Source of the DNA: Kribbella caucasensis
GTDB lineage: Bacteria > Actinomycetota > Actinomycetes > Propionibacteriales > Kribbellaceae
Assembly: GCF_004361855.1 (NCBI RefSeq)
Contig: NZ_SNWQ01000001.1
Span: 558,001 to 622,000 of the forward strand
Length of the DNA: 64,000 nucleotides
Reading direction: 5' to 3'
Position 1 is the stretch's first letter, and each line of letters opens with the position of its first letter. Shown piece after piece: positions 34,123 to 42,164 of this stretch. The position numbers and the translations under genes were made by a program. A model generated the notes under the pieces. It had not been told where the DNA came from and did not search any database. It saw only the letters and a list, made by a program, of their open reading frames with translations.

Positions 34123-34170
34123 CGGCGAATCAGCCCCGCATCAGGCCGAGCAGGGCGGTGCGCGGCTCGG

Positions 34171-34431
34171 TCATACCAGCGCGGTGACGAACGCCGAGGC
34201 GGTACCGATCACGATGCAGCCGGCCAGCACCCAGCCGAGACGAGCAGCGTGCTCGCCACCTTCACCGCGGCGCTGACCGATCGCCATCATGGCGCCGGCG
34301 ATGATGACACCGAGGATGCACAGCGACATGGCGATGGTGGAGACCCAGCCGATCACCTCGTCGACCTTGCCCTGCACACCGTCCGGCAGGTCTTCCATCG
34401 GAACGAGCAGCGGTACGAACTTTGCCAACAT
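34171..34431 (-). CDS. VirB2/TrbC-like pilin
   Basis: The 86-residue protein has an N-terminal hydrophobic stretch and two helices (VIGWVSTIAMSLCILGVIIAGAMMAIG; LGWVLAGCIVIGTASAFVTALV) separated by a short basic loop, QRRGEGGEHAAR. This is the topology of VirB2/TrbC pilins in their small Gram-positive form. AAAGG is eleven bases before the ATG; a TTG two codons earlier is possible. It follows the degenerate P-loop gene by 15 bases and precedes the VirB8-like gene. Confidence 0.78.
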   Translation of the reverse strand: MLAKFVPLLVPMEDLPDGVQGKVDEVIGWVSTIAMSLCILGVIIAGAMMAIGQRRGEGGEHAARLGWVLAGCIVIGTASAFVTALV

Positions 34432-34446
34432 GTGCAATCGAACCTT

Positions 34447-35085
34447 TCAGTATGGGGCGGGGTAGTCCGCGGGGTTTGACGCGCGAAGAGCGTAGATGGA
34501 TTCAAGTACTTCGAACACTTCGTCTGGCGTGTTCTCTGGCGTGGGATCCTCCCCCCTTCGCCACTCCTCGATCCAAGGGATGTCCCAGACCCTGGGCACC
34601 CCTCCGCCGACGATGTCGGCGAAGTCGTCGAGCACCCGGGGCAGCCGGCCCGGGGCATCCGCGATCAGAACCAGGCCCAGCACCGCGACACCCTGGACCA
34701 CACCGGACGCCCACTCGATCGCGGCCCGCTGCGCGGCGCGCAGACCGGAGCCGTGGGTGCGGGCCACCAGGACCACCGGGGTCGGCACCGGCGGCGGCGG
34801 GATCGGCCAGCGATGGCCGGCCGCGCGGGTGCCGGGCAGCAGCAGTGACATGGTCGTCTCGCCGGCGCCACCGTGCACGCCGACCCACCAGAGCGTGTCC
34901 GCGGCCGGGATGGCGAACTTCGGCAGCCGCTGGTCCTCGGCGGGCGCCGGAACGCCGTGCTGGGGGGCGGAGGGGCCGCGCGGGGGACCGTCGGACGGCC
35001 GCGAGGGGCCGGGCTGCGGCGGCTCCGCCGTGCCCTGTTGCGGCGACTGCTGCCGAGTCCACGGATTCTGCTGCGGTTGTGTCAT
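34447..35085 (-). CDS. degenerate ParA-like P-loop protein (DUF6668-like)
   Basis: The 212-residue protein has a proline- and glutamine-rich first 55 residues. Then comes WWVGVHGGAGETTMSLLLPG, shaped like a MinD/ParA Walker A but with glutamate where the catalytic lysine belongs. PTPVVLVARTHGSGLRAAQRAA and GLVLIADAPGRLP resemble later strands of the same fold. ATP hydrolysis is doubtful. It is the first gene of the operon, preceded by GAGAGGAGGGG. I believe this is the family called DUF6668, but that name is from memory. Confidence 0.65.
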   Translation of the reverse strand: MTQPQQNPWTRQQSPQQGTAEPPQPGPSRPSDGPPRGPSAPQHGVPAPAEDQRLPKFAIPAADTLWWVGVHGGAGETTMSLLLPGTRAAGHRWPIPPPPVPTPVVLVARTHGSGLRAAQRAAIEWASGVVQGVAVLGLVLIADAPGRLPRVLDDFADIVGGGVPRVWDIPWIEEWRRGEDPTPENTPDEVFEVLESIYALRASNPADYPAPY

Positions 35086-35334
35086 GGCCCCTCCTCTCGC
35101 GGTGTGTCACAGGCTGTCGCCCTCAGTATTCTCTCGCTATCCGGGTGTACTGGCGTGACCCATCCACAGGCGAGGATGTTTCTACCCCCTTTTCGGGGTC
35201 AGACGAGCCGGCCCGGCTCGCGGAACGGCATGCAGCCGGGCGGGCAGGCATGGGCTTCGGGCGAGGACATGCTAGAACGTGGCCGTGACTGGCCGTCGAT
35301 CGAGGGAGACGTGTGGCTGTGATGAGGGGTGACC
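35086..35334. promoter_or_regulatory. divergent promoter region of the secretion-like locus
   Basis: This 249-base region separates the nine-gene minus-strand operon from the plus-strand propeller gene and should carry both promoters. I see no clear dyad operator. GAGGGG five bases before 35335 serves as the plus-strand ribosome-binding site. Confidence 0.4.
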
Positions 35335-36735
35335 ATGGCTGACAAAGGCATCCCGTCATGGCCGAAGGTCACAATCCGGCTTTACGACGATCACAACGCC
35401 GAAGTGAAGATCGCCGGCCGCAGCCACCCGGTGAACCACCACGATCCCCGCCAGGCCGCGATCGGCCTGGTGGCCGAGCGCGCGGCGCAGCTCGGCCGCG
35501 CGGTGAAGGCGACCGCGGTCGAGTCCGACGGCGCGTCCTGGCCGCTGGTCATCCACCCGGACGGCCAGGTCGAGGCGATCGAGGTGTCGACCAAGTCGGA
35601 CAAGCCGATCTGGCCGATCATCGTCGCGGCCGCGCTGGCGATCGTGCTGGTCGGCAGTACGGCGGTGTACCTGCTCGTGGTGCGCGGCTCGGGCGGCGAC
35701 CCGAAGCCACCCGCCGCCAACAAGCTGCCGGAGTTGCCGGCGCCGAAGGTCGGGCCGGACCAGTTCGTGGCCCGGCCGGTCCCACCGGGCTGGTCGGCGA
35801 ACGCGAGCTGGACGGTCGACATCGCCGAGAAGTCGACCCCGGTGGTGTCCCCGGACGGCAGTGAGGTCGCCATCCTCACCCCGGACCAGAAGGTCGCCGT
35901 CTTCGACAGCAGCGGCAAGGTGCTCTGGCAGGACAAGGTGCCGAAGAACGCGAAGAATCCTGTCTACACCACCATCGACTCCAAGCCGGTGCTCGCCGTG
36001 GCCGCTCCGAAGAGCCTGCTCTACTGGCCCGGCGACGGCATCGAGTCGACCGAGGTCGAGCTGCCGGACGGCGCCAGCGTCCAGTTCTTCGGGACTTCGC
36101 CGCTGGTCCTGCTGAACGACGGTGCGGCGGGCGCCAGCGTGGTGAGCGGCGGCGAACTGCGTCCGGTGCCGAATCAGCCCCGGTTGTCGACCATGCTGCT
36201 GGCCGAGGGCGACAAAGCCCTGATCGCCCGGTACGCCGGCCCGCTCTACTGGAGCCAGCCGGGCAAGGATCTGGTCGACGTGGCGCTCAAGCCGCCGCCC
36301 GGGGCGACCGCCATCGACCACATCACGATGGCCAGTCCAGGGCGTGCCCTGGTGATCTGGAAGACCAAGACGTCCGAGGTGATCCCCTCGGTGAACTCGA
36401 CCGTCGACGGCTCCATGGTGGCCGCCTGCCCCGCCGTCGGCTCGAGCCGGCCCAGGACCTGGAAGTGGTTGCCGGACGCCAGCAACAAGGTCGCGGCCTA
36501 CGGCGAGTGCCTGATCGACCAGACCAACCGGAAGACCCGCCTGATCGACGACTTCGAACCGTTGTCCGTCACCCAGACAACGATCTTCGGCAACCTGACC
36601 AGCAATCTGGTGGCGGTTCCACCGGGCGGCAAGCCGGTGACGGTCCCGTCCAACACTGCCCGCCCGTGGGGGATCGCCGGCAACCACGCCATCGTCGTCC
36701 ACGCCTCGGTCCTGTACGCCTTGGACAAGAAGTGA
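35335..36735 (+). CDS. single-pass membrane protein with external beta-propeller-like domain
   Basis: The 466-residue protein has a cytoplasmic domain of about 90 residues (WPKVTIRLYDDHNAEVKIAGRSH). One helix follows at about 93-115 (IWPIIVAAALAIVLVGSTAVYLLVV), then a proline linker and an external domain of repeated blades (STPVVSPDGSEVAILTPDQKVAVFDSSGKVLWQD and similar). No catalytic motif is seen. It is divergent from the secretion-like operon and coupled to a small secreted protein, so it could be an external scaffold of the machine. I do not know a named family. Confidence 0.75.
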   Translation: MADKGIPSWPKVTIRLYDDHNAEVKIAGRSHPVNHHDPRQAAIGLVAERAAQLGRAVKATAVESDGASWPLVIHPDGQVEAIEVSTKSDKPIWPIIVAAALAIVLVGSTAVYLLVVRGSGGDPKPPAANKLPELPAPKVGPDQFVARPVPPGWSANASWTVDIAEKSTPVVSPDGSEVAILTPDQKVAVFDSSGKVLWQDKVPKNAKNPVYTTIDSKPVLAVAAPKSLLYWPGDGIESTEVELPDGASVQFFGTSPLVLLNDGAAGASVVSGGELRPVPNQPRLSTMLLAEGDKALIARYAGPLYWSQPGKDLVDVALKPPPGATAIDHITMASPGRALVIWKTKTSEVIPSVNSTVDGSMVAACPAVGSSRPRTWKWLPDASNKVAAYGECLIDQTNRKTRLIDDFEPLSVTQTTIFGNLTSNLVAVPPGGKPVTVPSNTARPWGIAGNHAIVVHASVLYALDKK

Positions 36736-37007
36736 CCCCAGGTACGCCGGGTGGGGCGCGGGTGGCTCGGCGGGTGCTGGCGGCGCTGGCGATCGGCGTA
36801 CTGGTGTTCTCGCCGGTGTCGGCCGTCGCCACCGGGCTGGCCGACGATCCCGGACCGGTGGACTGGCCCGAAGTCGAGCAGGCGACCGAGGTCAACAGCA
36901 GCGGGGCCGACCCACGGCCGGTTGATCTGCCGACGATCGAGCCACCCGAAACGGGCGACGGCACCGACCCCGGACCCACCGAATGGCCCGCTCCGGAAGA
37001 GCAATAA
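36732..37007 (+). CDS. small secreted protein with three D-P-x-P repeats
   Basis: The 91-residue protein starts GTG within the previous stop (GTGA) and is therefore translationally coupled. A signal peptide is clear (RVLAALAIGVLVFSPVSAVA). The mature part of about 60 residues is acidic and contains three related units: DPGPVDWPE, DPRPVDLPT and DPGPTEWPA. There is no cysteine or enzyme motif. It ends PEEQ. The function is unknown. Confidence 0.72.
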   Translation: MTPGTPGGARVARRVLAALAIGVLVFSPVSAVATGLADDPGPVDWPEVEQATEVNSSGADPRPVDLPTIEPPETGDGTDPGPTEWPAPEEQ

Positions 37008-37034
37008 GCCGCCAGGAAAGACAGCGAGCATGCG

Positions 37035-37069
37035 CAACGGCCCGCTCTCGCGATGAGAGCGGGCCGTTG
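37035..37069. terminator. bidirectional terminator between the secreted protein and rplI
   Basis: A perfect 15-bp stem (CAACGGCCCGCTCTC, 37035-37049, with 37055-37069) surrounds a 5-base loop, GCGAT. It lies between convergent transcription units and should stop both. Confidence 0.85.
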
Positions 37070-37098
37070 TGGTGTTTCGGGTGAAGCGGACCGGCTGG

Positions 37099-37545
37099 TC
37101 AGCCGGCGACCACCTCGAGCCGGACGGTCGCGGCGACGTCCGGGTGCAGCTGCACGGTGACCTGGTGCTTGCCGGTGGTCTTGATCGGCGTGGCGATCGC
37201 GATCGCCCGCTTCTCCACCAACGGCCCACCGGCGGCCTTGATCGCGCCGGCGACATCCGCCGGGGTGACCGAACCGAACAGCCGACCGGTCTCGCCGGCC
37301 TTCACGTCCAGCTTGACGCCGAGCTGCTCGAGCTGGTTCTTGACCTCGCTCGCGTGCTCCTTGCCCTTGATCGCACGGGCGTCACGCGCCCGCTTGATCG
37401 ACTGGATCTGCTTCTCCGCGCCGCGGGTCCAGCCGATGGCCAGCCCACGCGGAACCAGGTAGTTGCGGCCGTAGCCGTCCTTCACCTCGACGATGTCGCC
37501 GGGAGCTCCGAGGCCCTCGACCTCCTGCGCCAGGATGAGCTTCAT
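37099..37545 (-). CDS. rplI: 50S ribosomal protein L9
   Basis: The 148-residue protein begins [36 protein letters not shown], the L9 N-terminal signature. A long connecting helix and a C-terminal domain follow, ending in [17 protein letters not shown]. It is the last gene of rpsF-ssb-rpsR-rplI. dnaB, usually its close downstream neighbour in actinobacteria, is about 17 kb away here. Confidence 0.98.
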   Translation of the reverse strand: MKLILAQEVEGLGAPGDIVEVKDGYGRNYLVPRGLAIGWTRGAEKQIQSIKRARDARAIKGKEHASEVKNQLEQLGVKLDVKAGETGRLFGSVTPADVAGAIKAAGGPLVEKRAIAIATPIKTTGKHQVTVQLHPDVAATVRLEVVAG

Positions 37546-37559
37546 GTCTCAGACCTCCC

Positions 37560-37793
37560 TCAGCGAGCCGTGCTCGTGTACGGCAGCAGGGCCACCTCAC
37601 GAGCGTTCTTGATTGCCGTCGCCACATCGCGCTGGTGCTGCACGCAGTTCCCGGTCACCCGGCGGGCGCGGATCTTGCCGCGGTCCGAGATGAACTTCCG
37701 CAGCAGCGCGGTGTCCTTGTAGTCGACGTACGTCGCCTTGTCCTTGCAGAAGCCGCAGATCTTCTTCTTCGGCTTCCGAATGATCTTGGCCAT
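37560..37793 (-). CDS. rpsR: 30S ribosomal protein S18
   Basis: The 77-residue protein has the S18 core [48 protein letters not shown]. The N-terminus carries CGFCKD, and together with the cysteine in GNCVQHQ this suggests the zinc-binding form. It lies between ssb and rplI, 14 bases before the latter. Confidence 0.98.
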   Translation of the reverse strand: MAKIIRKPKKKICGFCKDKATYVDYKDTALLRKFISDRGKIRARRVTGNCVQHQRDVATAIKNAREVALLPYTSTAR

Positions 37794-37871
37794 TGTGGTG
37801 CTCTCCTCCTACTAGAGCCCGGCACAGGTGCCGGAATGGTCACTTTTGAGTGTTGGTCGCCCTGCGGCGGA

Positions 37872-38462
37872 TCAGAACGGAGGCTCTTCCATCGAGCCGC
37901 CGCCCTGGTTCGCCCAGGGGTCGTTCTGCGGGGCGGACTGGCCGCCACCACCCTGGCCACCGCCACCTTGGGGGGTCGCCCAGGGGTCGTTCTGCGGGGC
38001 GCCACCCTGGCCGCCACCGCCGCCCTGGCCACCACCCTGGTTGCCGCCGTAGCCACCACCTTGGTTGCCGCCACCCCCGAAGCCGCCGCCGTCGGAGCGC
38101 GACGTCTTGGAAATCTTCAAGGTCGCGTAGCGCATGCTGGCGCCGATTTCTTCGACGTCACACTCGAAAACGGTGCGCTTGTTCCCGTCGCGATCGTCGT
38201 AGCTTCTCGCCTTCAGACGACCGTGAACGACGACCCGGGCACCGCGTTGCAGGGACTCGGCAACGTTCTCGGCAACTTGACGCCACACCGCACACGAGAT
38301 GAAGAGGGTCTCCCCGTCCTTCCACTCGTTGGTCTGCCGATCCAGCGTCCGCGGAGTACACGCGACGGTGAAATTCGCCACCGCGGCCCCCGAGGGCGTG
38401 AACCGCAGTTCCGGATCACCCGTCAGATTTCCGATCAGGGTGATGGGTGGTTCGCCTGCCAT
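37872..38462 (-). CDS. ssb: single-stranded DNA-binding protein
   Basis: The 196-residue protein has an OB fold in the first 110 residues ([61 protein letters not shown]). A glycine- and glutamine-rich linker follows, containing two QNDPWA repeats, then the conserved partner-binding tip EEPPF. ATG at 38462 follows GGAGG. The tip recruits replication and repair proteins. It lies between rpsF and rpsR as in other actinobacteria. Confidence 0.97.
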   Translation of the reverse strand: MAGEPPITLIGNLTGDPELRFTPSGAAVANFTVACTPRTLDRQTNEWKDGETLFISCAVWRQVAENVAESLQRGARVVVHGRLKARSYDDRDGNKRTVFECDVEEIGASMRYATLKISKTSRSDGGGFGGGGNQGGGYGGNQGGGQGGGGGQGGAPQNDPWATPQGGGGQGGGGQSAPQNDPWANQGGGSMEEPPF

Positions 38463-38554
38463 TGCCGTTCCTCCTGCTTTCGGGTGTGGCTTTGTCAACA
38501 ACTATCAGTAGCGGCTGGCGCCGACAGAACCGATGGCTGCTGACGACCCCAGGG

Positions 38555-38845
38555 TCAGTGCTGGTCCGGCCGGATGACCTTGGTCCGGAGGATCGACTCG
38601 TTCAGCGTGAGCTGACGGTCGAGCTCCTTCACCACCGCCGGCTCGGCGGTCAGGTCGATGACGGCATAGATGCCTTCGGCCTTCTTCTTCACGTCATAGG
38701 CCAGCTTGCGCCGGCCCCAGATGTCGAGCTTCTCGACCGTGCCACCTTCCTTGCGGACGATGTTCAGGTACTGGTCGAGGGACGGCTCCACGGTGCGCTC
38801 TTCGAGCTCAGGGTCGAGGATCACCATGACTTCATAACGACGCAT
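38555..38845 (-). CDS. rpsF: 30S ribosomal protein S6
   Basis: The 96-residue protein begins [30 protein letters not shown]. It includes [29 protein letters not shown], the S6 signature, and pairs with S18 in the small subunit. It is the first gene of the operon with ssb, rpsR and rplI. Confidence 0.98.
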   Translation of the reverse strand: MRRYEVMVILDPELEERTVEPSLDQYLNIVRKEGGTVEKLDIWGRRKLAYDVKKKAEGIYAVIDLTAEPAVVKELDRQLTLNESILRTKVIRPDQH

Positions 38846-38985
38846 GCGCGAACTCCACCTCCTTCGGACTTGGCGGCCACGGTCTCTCCGTGGCAGGAGG
38901 GCGATGCGGGTTGCCCGGTGCCGACAATCGCCGTCGACGCCAAGCAAGCAGCCCGGTCGATGGACCGGGCCACAGTGAAAGAATA
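38846..38985 (-). promoter_or_regulatory. rpsF leader with two hairpins and a promoter
   Basis: On the minus strand an extended -10 box, TGGTATTCT (TATTCT at 38985-38980), is followed by a perfect 8-bp hairpin (GCCCGGTC-CATC-GACCGGGC, 38970-38951). A second hairpin (CCACGG-AGAGA-CCGTGG, 38893-38877) and AGGAGG precede the ATG. A leader of over 100 bases is consistent with autoregulation by the S6-S18 complex. Confidence 0.5.
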
Positions 38986-39031
38986 CCAGCGTGGCGACAC
39001 CCGACTGACCATATCCACAGGGCAATTCCAG

Positions 39032-40195
39032 TCACTCTCCGTCATCGACTGCCACTCGCTCGTCAACCCGGGTACGGCGCAGCACAAGCACGAGCAACGG
39101 GATCGTGAGAACCGCCGAGGCGACGCTGAGCAGTGCGAAACCACCCTGGGTGAAGAGCCAGGGCGAGGCTGCGGTGGCCAGCGCGGAGACGGTCCAGATG
39201 GACGACTCGACCTTGCTCTCCAGGTCGGCGGGCGCAGCGACACCGAGGCTGACCAGCTGCGCGCTGCCGCCGAGATAGCAGAGGTTCCAGGCGTAGCCGA
39301 GCAGGAACAGGGCAGGCGTGAAGGTCATGCCAGGTTGCGCGACGAGTACGGCGGCGACGAGCAGAGTGGCGAGTCCGGTGAGCATCACAGGTCGAGGCCC
39401 GGCCCGGTCGATCCACCAGCCGGTCAGCGGAGCCAGTGCGAACATGCCGAAGGTGTGCGCGGACAACATCACCCCGAGTAGGCCGAGCCCGTCCCCGTGG
39501 TGATGAGCGTGCACCGGTACGGCGGTCATCAGCGCGACCATCACCAGATGCCCCACGACCATCACACCAGCGGCTAGGACTGCGGGCGTACGTCGAGCCG
39601 CGGACGGGTACTCGCGGTGGTCCGGTCGCGGGTCGGCCGCGGAGTCGACCCGGATGTAGCTGGACGCGACCAGTGCGGAGAAGACAGCAGCTACTGCGAG
39701 CAGGAACGGTCCGGCGATTGCCGGTAAGCCCATAGCTGTGGCGAAGGTCTGTGAGGGTGCCAGGAGGAACGGTCCGCCGACCGCTCCCGCAGTACTGGCC
39801 CAGACGACTGTGCTCATGGCGGACGCGCGCCGGGAGGCTGGTACCGCGTCAGCGGCGGCGTACCGGGACAGGAGGCTCGCCGCGTTCCCGGCACCGAGCA
39901 GGAACATGCCGGCGAAGAGCAGAACCACGTGTGCGCCGACTGCGGACAGCACCGTCAGCGCTGCGCCTGCGACACCGACGCCGTACCCGGTGCGGAGTGC
40001 CTGAGCGCGTCCCAGCCGGGCGGTCCAGCTACCGACGGCGAGCGCACCGGCCGCCGTGCCCAGTACCCCGGCTGTGTTGGGGAGACCGGCCAGGCCGGGG
40101 CTCAGTTCGTCGGAGATCAGGATGGTGCTCACCGCGCTTGCGGCGACCATGGCGGCGTTCATCAGGGCGGCGGCCAGAACGACGGGGATCAGCAT
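39032..40195 (-). CDS. MFS transporter
   Basis: This major facilitator of about 387 residues has twelve predicted helices. The loop motif WWIDRAGPRPVML near residue 270 resembles the second-half A-motif, and GSWTARLGRAQAL is the first-half counterpart. ATG at 40195 begins the first helix; a GTG three codons earlier is possible. A divergent Lrp/AsnC regulator lies upstream, suggesting export of an amino acid or related compound, which is an inference. Confidence 0.85.
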   Translation of the reverse strand: MLIPVVLAAALMNAAMVAASAVSTILISDELSPGLAGLPNTAGVLGTAAGALAVGSWTARLGRAQALRTGYGVGVAGAALTVLSAVGAHVVLLFAGMFLLGAGNAASLLSRYAAADAVPASRRASAMSTVVWASTAGAVGGPFLLAPSQTFATAMGLPAIAGPFLLAVAAVFSALVASSYIRVDSAADPRPDHREYPSAARRTPAVLAAGVMVVGHLVMVALMTAVPVHAHHHGDGLGLLGVMLSAHTFGMFALAPLTGWWIDRAGPRPVMLTGLATLLVAAVLVAQPGMTFTPALFLLGYAWNLCYLGGSAQLVSLGVAAPADLESKVESSIWTVSALATAASPWLFTQGGFALLSVASAVLTIPLLVLVLRRTRVDERVAVDDGE

Positions 40196-40289
40196 GTCCA
40201 ACACGCTAGGAAGGCGGCCGGCGTCGCTGAATGCATGAAGTAAGGCGTTCGGCCTTGCGGAGGGCCGATGTCGAAGGTGTTCTGAGGAG

Positions 40290-40790
40290 ATGACCTTTCA
40301 GGAGCGGAATCTGGACGCGACCGACTGGCAGATCCTCGCCGAACTGCAGGCCGACGGGCGGCTGTCGTTCAACCAGCTCGGCAAGCGGGTCAACCTGTCA
40401 CCACCCGCGGTGGCAGACCGGGTACGCCGGCTGGAGGAGTCCGGCGTGATCGCCGGCTACCGGGCCCAGGTGGATCCGGCCCGGGCCGGTCAACCGCTGT
40501 CCGCCTTCGTCCAGATGCGGTGCACGACCGGACGGTGTCTGCTGAAGACCACGCGCGCTGAAGACTTCCCCGAGGTACTCGAGATCCACAAGCTCAGCGG
40601 CAACTCCTGCTCGATGCTCCGCGTCCGGGTCACCTCCATGCGCCACCTCGAAGGCCTCTTCGAACGCCTCGGCGAACACGGCGAGATGAACACCCACGTG
40701 GTCCTGTCGACAGAATTCGAAGGTCGCCCGGTCCAGCCACCCAGCGACGAATCCCGGCCGGTGACGCGCTCGGCGGGATGGGGCTCCTGA
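40290..40790 (+). CDS. Lrp/AsnC-family regulator
   Basis: The 166-residue regulator has an N-terminal HTH (LDATDWQILAELQADGRLSFNQLGKRVNLSPPAVADRVRRLEESGVI) and an effector-binding RAM domain (LSAFVQMRCTT, EVLEIHKLSGNSCSMLRVRV). These proteins respond to amino acids. It is divergent from the MFS transporter, its probable target. A 25-residue Pro/Ser-rich tail ends the chain. Confidence 0.92.
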   Translation: MTFQERNLDATDWQILAELQADGRLSFNQLGKRVNLSPPAVADRVRRLEESGVIAGYRAQVDPARAGQPLSAFVQMRCTTGRCLLKTTRAEDFPEVLEIHKLSGNSCSMLRVRVTSMRHLEGLFERLGEHGEMNTHVVLSTEFEGRPVQPPSDESRPVTRSAGWGS

Positions 40791-40853
40791 GATCGGGGCG
40801 GTGGGGCGGGGAAGGTTTCAGTACTGTCGGTGGGCAGTTCTAGGGTGGGTGGC

Positions 40854-41657
40854 ATGAGTTTGAAGCTGGGTGCGCATGTCGATCAGGAAGACCCGCTGGC
40901 CGAGGCCGCTGATCGGGGCGCCGACTTGGTGCAGTTCTTCCTCGGCAACCCGCAGGACTACAGGGCGCCGAAGCTCGCGTACGCCGACGGCGAGGAGGCG
41001 CTGCGAGACCGGGCCGCCGCCGCGGGCGTCGACCTGTACGTGCACGCGCCGTACCGGTTGAACGTGGCGAACACGAACAACCGGATCCGGATCCCGAGCC
41101 GGAAGCTGCTCCAGCAGACCCTCGACAAGGCGGCCGAGATCGCGGTCAAGGGCGTGATCGTGCACGGCGGACACGTCGGCGACGAGGACGACCCGGAGGC
41201 CGGGTTCGAGAACTGGCGCAAGTGCATCGAGCGGGCCGAGCTGCCGGTGCCACTGCTGATCGAGAACACGGCCGGCGGGGAGAACGCGATGGCCCGCCAG
41301 CTGGACCGGATCGCCCGGCTGTGGGACGCGGTCCAGTCGTCCGGCAACGACCGCCTGGAGAACGTCGGCTTCTGCCTCGACACGTGCCACTTCCACGCCG
41401 CCGGCGAGGAGCTGCCGACGATCGTGGAGAAGGTGCTGGCGATCACCGGGCGGATCGACCTGGTGCACGCGAACGGATCACGGGACGAGTTCGGCTCCGG
41501 CGCCGACCGGCACAGCAACTTCGAAGAGGGCCACATCGACCCGGCCGACATCGTCGCGGTGGTGCAGGCCGCGGGCGCCCCGGTCGTGGTCGAGACCCCG
41601 AACGCGGAGAACGGGCAGAAGGCGGACATCGACTACCTGCGCGCACGCCTGAAATAG
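40854..41657 (+). CDS. nfo: endonuclease IV-type AP endonuclease
   Basis: The 267-residue TIM-barrel protein has the metal ligands of endonuclease IV in order: H in YVHAPYRLN, H in IVHGGH, E in LIENTAGG, D and H in CLDTCHFHAAG, H in VHANGSRDEF, D-x-H in ADRHSN with EEGH, and E in VVETPN. It cleaves DNA at abasic sites during base-excision repair using a zinc cluster. Its length matches the family. ATG at 40854. Confidence 0.93.
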   Translation: MSLKLGAHVDQEDPLAEAADRGADLVQFFLGNPQDYRAPKLAYADGEEALRDRAAAAGVDLYVHAPYRLNVANTNNRIRIPSRKLLQQTLDKAAEIAVKGVIVHGGHVGDEDDPEAGFENWRKCIERAELPVPLLIENTAGGENAMARQLDRIARLWDAVQSSGNDRLENVGFCLDTCHFHAAGEELPTIVEKVLAITGRIDLVHANGSRDEFGSGADRHSNFEEGHIDPADIVAVVQAAGAPVVVETPNAENGQKADIDYLRARLK

Positions 41658-41727
41658 CCGCCGGTACTGCGGGTCTGTGGTTGCGGCCGCCTGCTGGGTG
41701 CGGGTAGTCGGCGTAGATGGTCAGGCG

Positions 41728-42132
41728 TCAGGCGTCGGTGGGTTTGGGCTTCAGGTTGTGGAGCCAGTAGGTGATGCCCCATGGGAGCAACAGGGCCAGG
41801 GCGCCGGTGTCGCGGTCCGGGATGAGGATGTCGGCGCCGACCGCCGTCACCAGGCAGAGCGTGGTGGCGTGGAAGAGCGTCAGGCGACCGGTCAGCGACT
41901 GCGTCAACTGGAGCCGATTGAGGGCGCAGGCGGCGTAGGTCGCGGTGAGCGCAAGGATCATGAGGGTGGACAGACCCACACCCACCCAGGCGAGCGGACC
42001 GTACTTGGCGTGCGACGACGTGATGTCCGAGACGAGGAACAGCCCGATCAGCAGGCACAGGACTGAGCTGGTCCAGAGCAGCGTGGTCGTGGTGCGCTGA
42101 GCCTTGTCCGGTGTCGGTGCGGCGGACGCCAT
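41728..42132 (-). CDS. four-helix membrane protein of unknown function
   Basis: The 134-residue protein has four hydrophobic segments (LLWTSSVLCLLIGLFLVSDI; LAWVGVGLSTLMILALTATYAACAL; FHATTLCLVTAVGADILI; ALALLLPWGITYWLHNL). There is a short polar tail and no signature motif. It is transcribed from the MFS side and may be a fellow operon member of the gene at 42165-43403. The family is not recognised. Confidence 0.65.
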   Translation of the reverse strand: MASAAPTPDKAQRTTTTLLWTSSVLCLLIGLFLVSDITSSHAKYGPLAWVGVGLSTLMILALTATYAACALNRLQLTQSLTGRLTLFHATTLCLVTAVGADILIPDRDTGALALLLPWGITYWLHNLKPKPTDA

Positions 42133-42164
42133 GGCCGGACCGTACCGCAGCAGCCCGCGCACGA

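Noticed and set aside
24247-35085. integrated conjugative plasmid
   Set aside because: No relaxase, integrase, tRNA attachment site, flanking direct repeats or replication gene is seen, and GC and codon style match the flanks apart from the intein.
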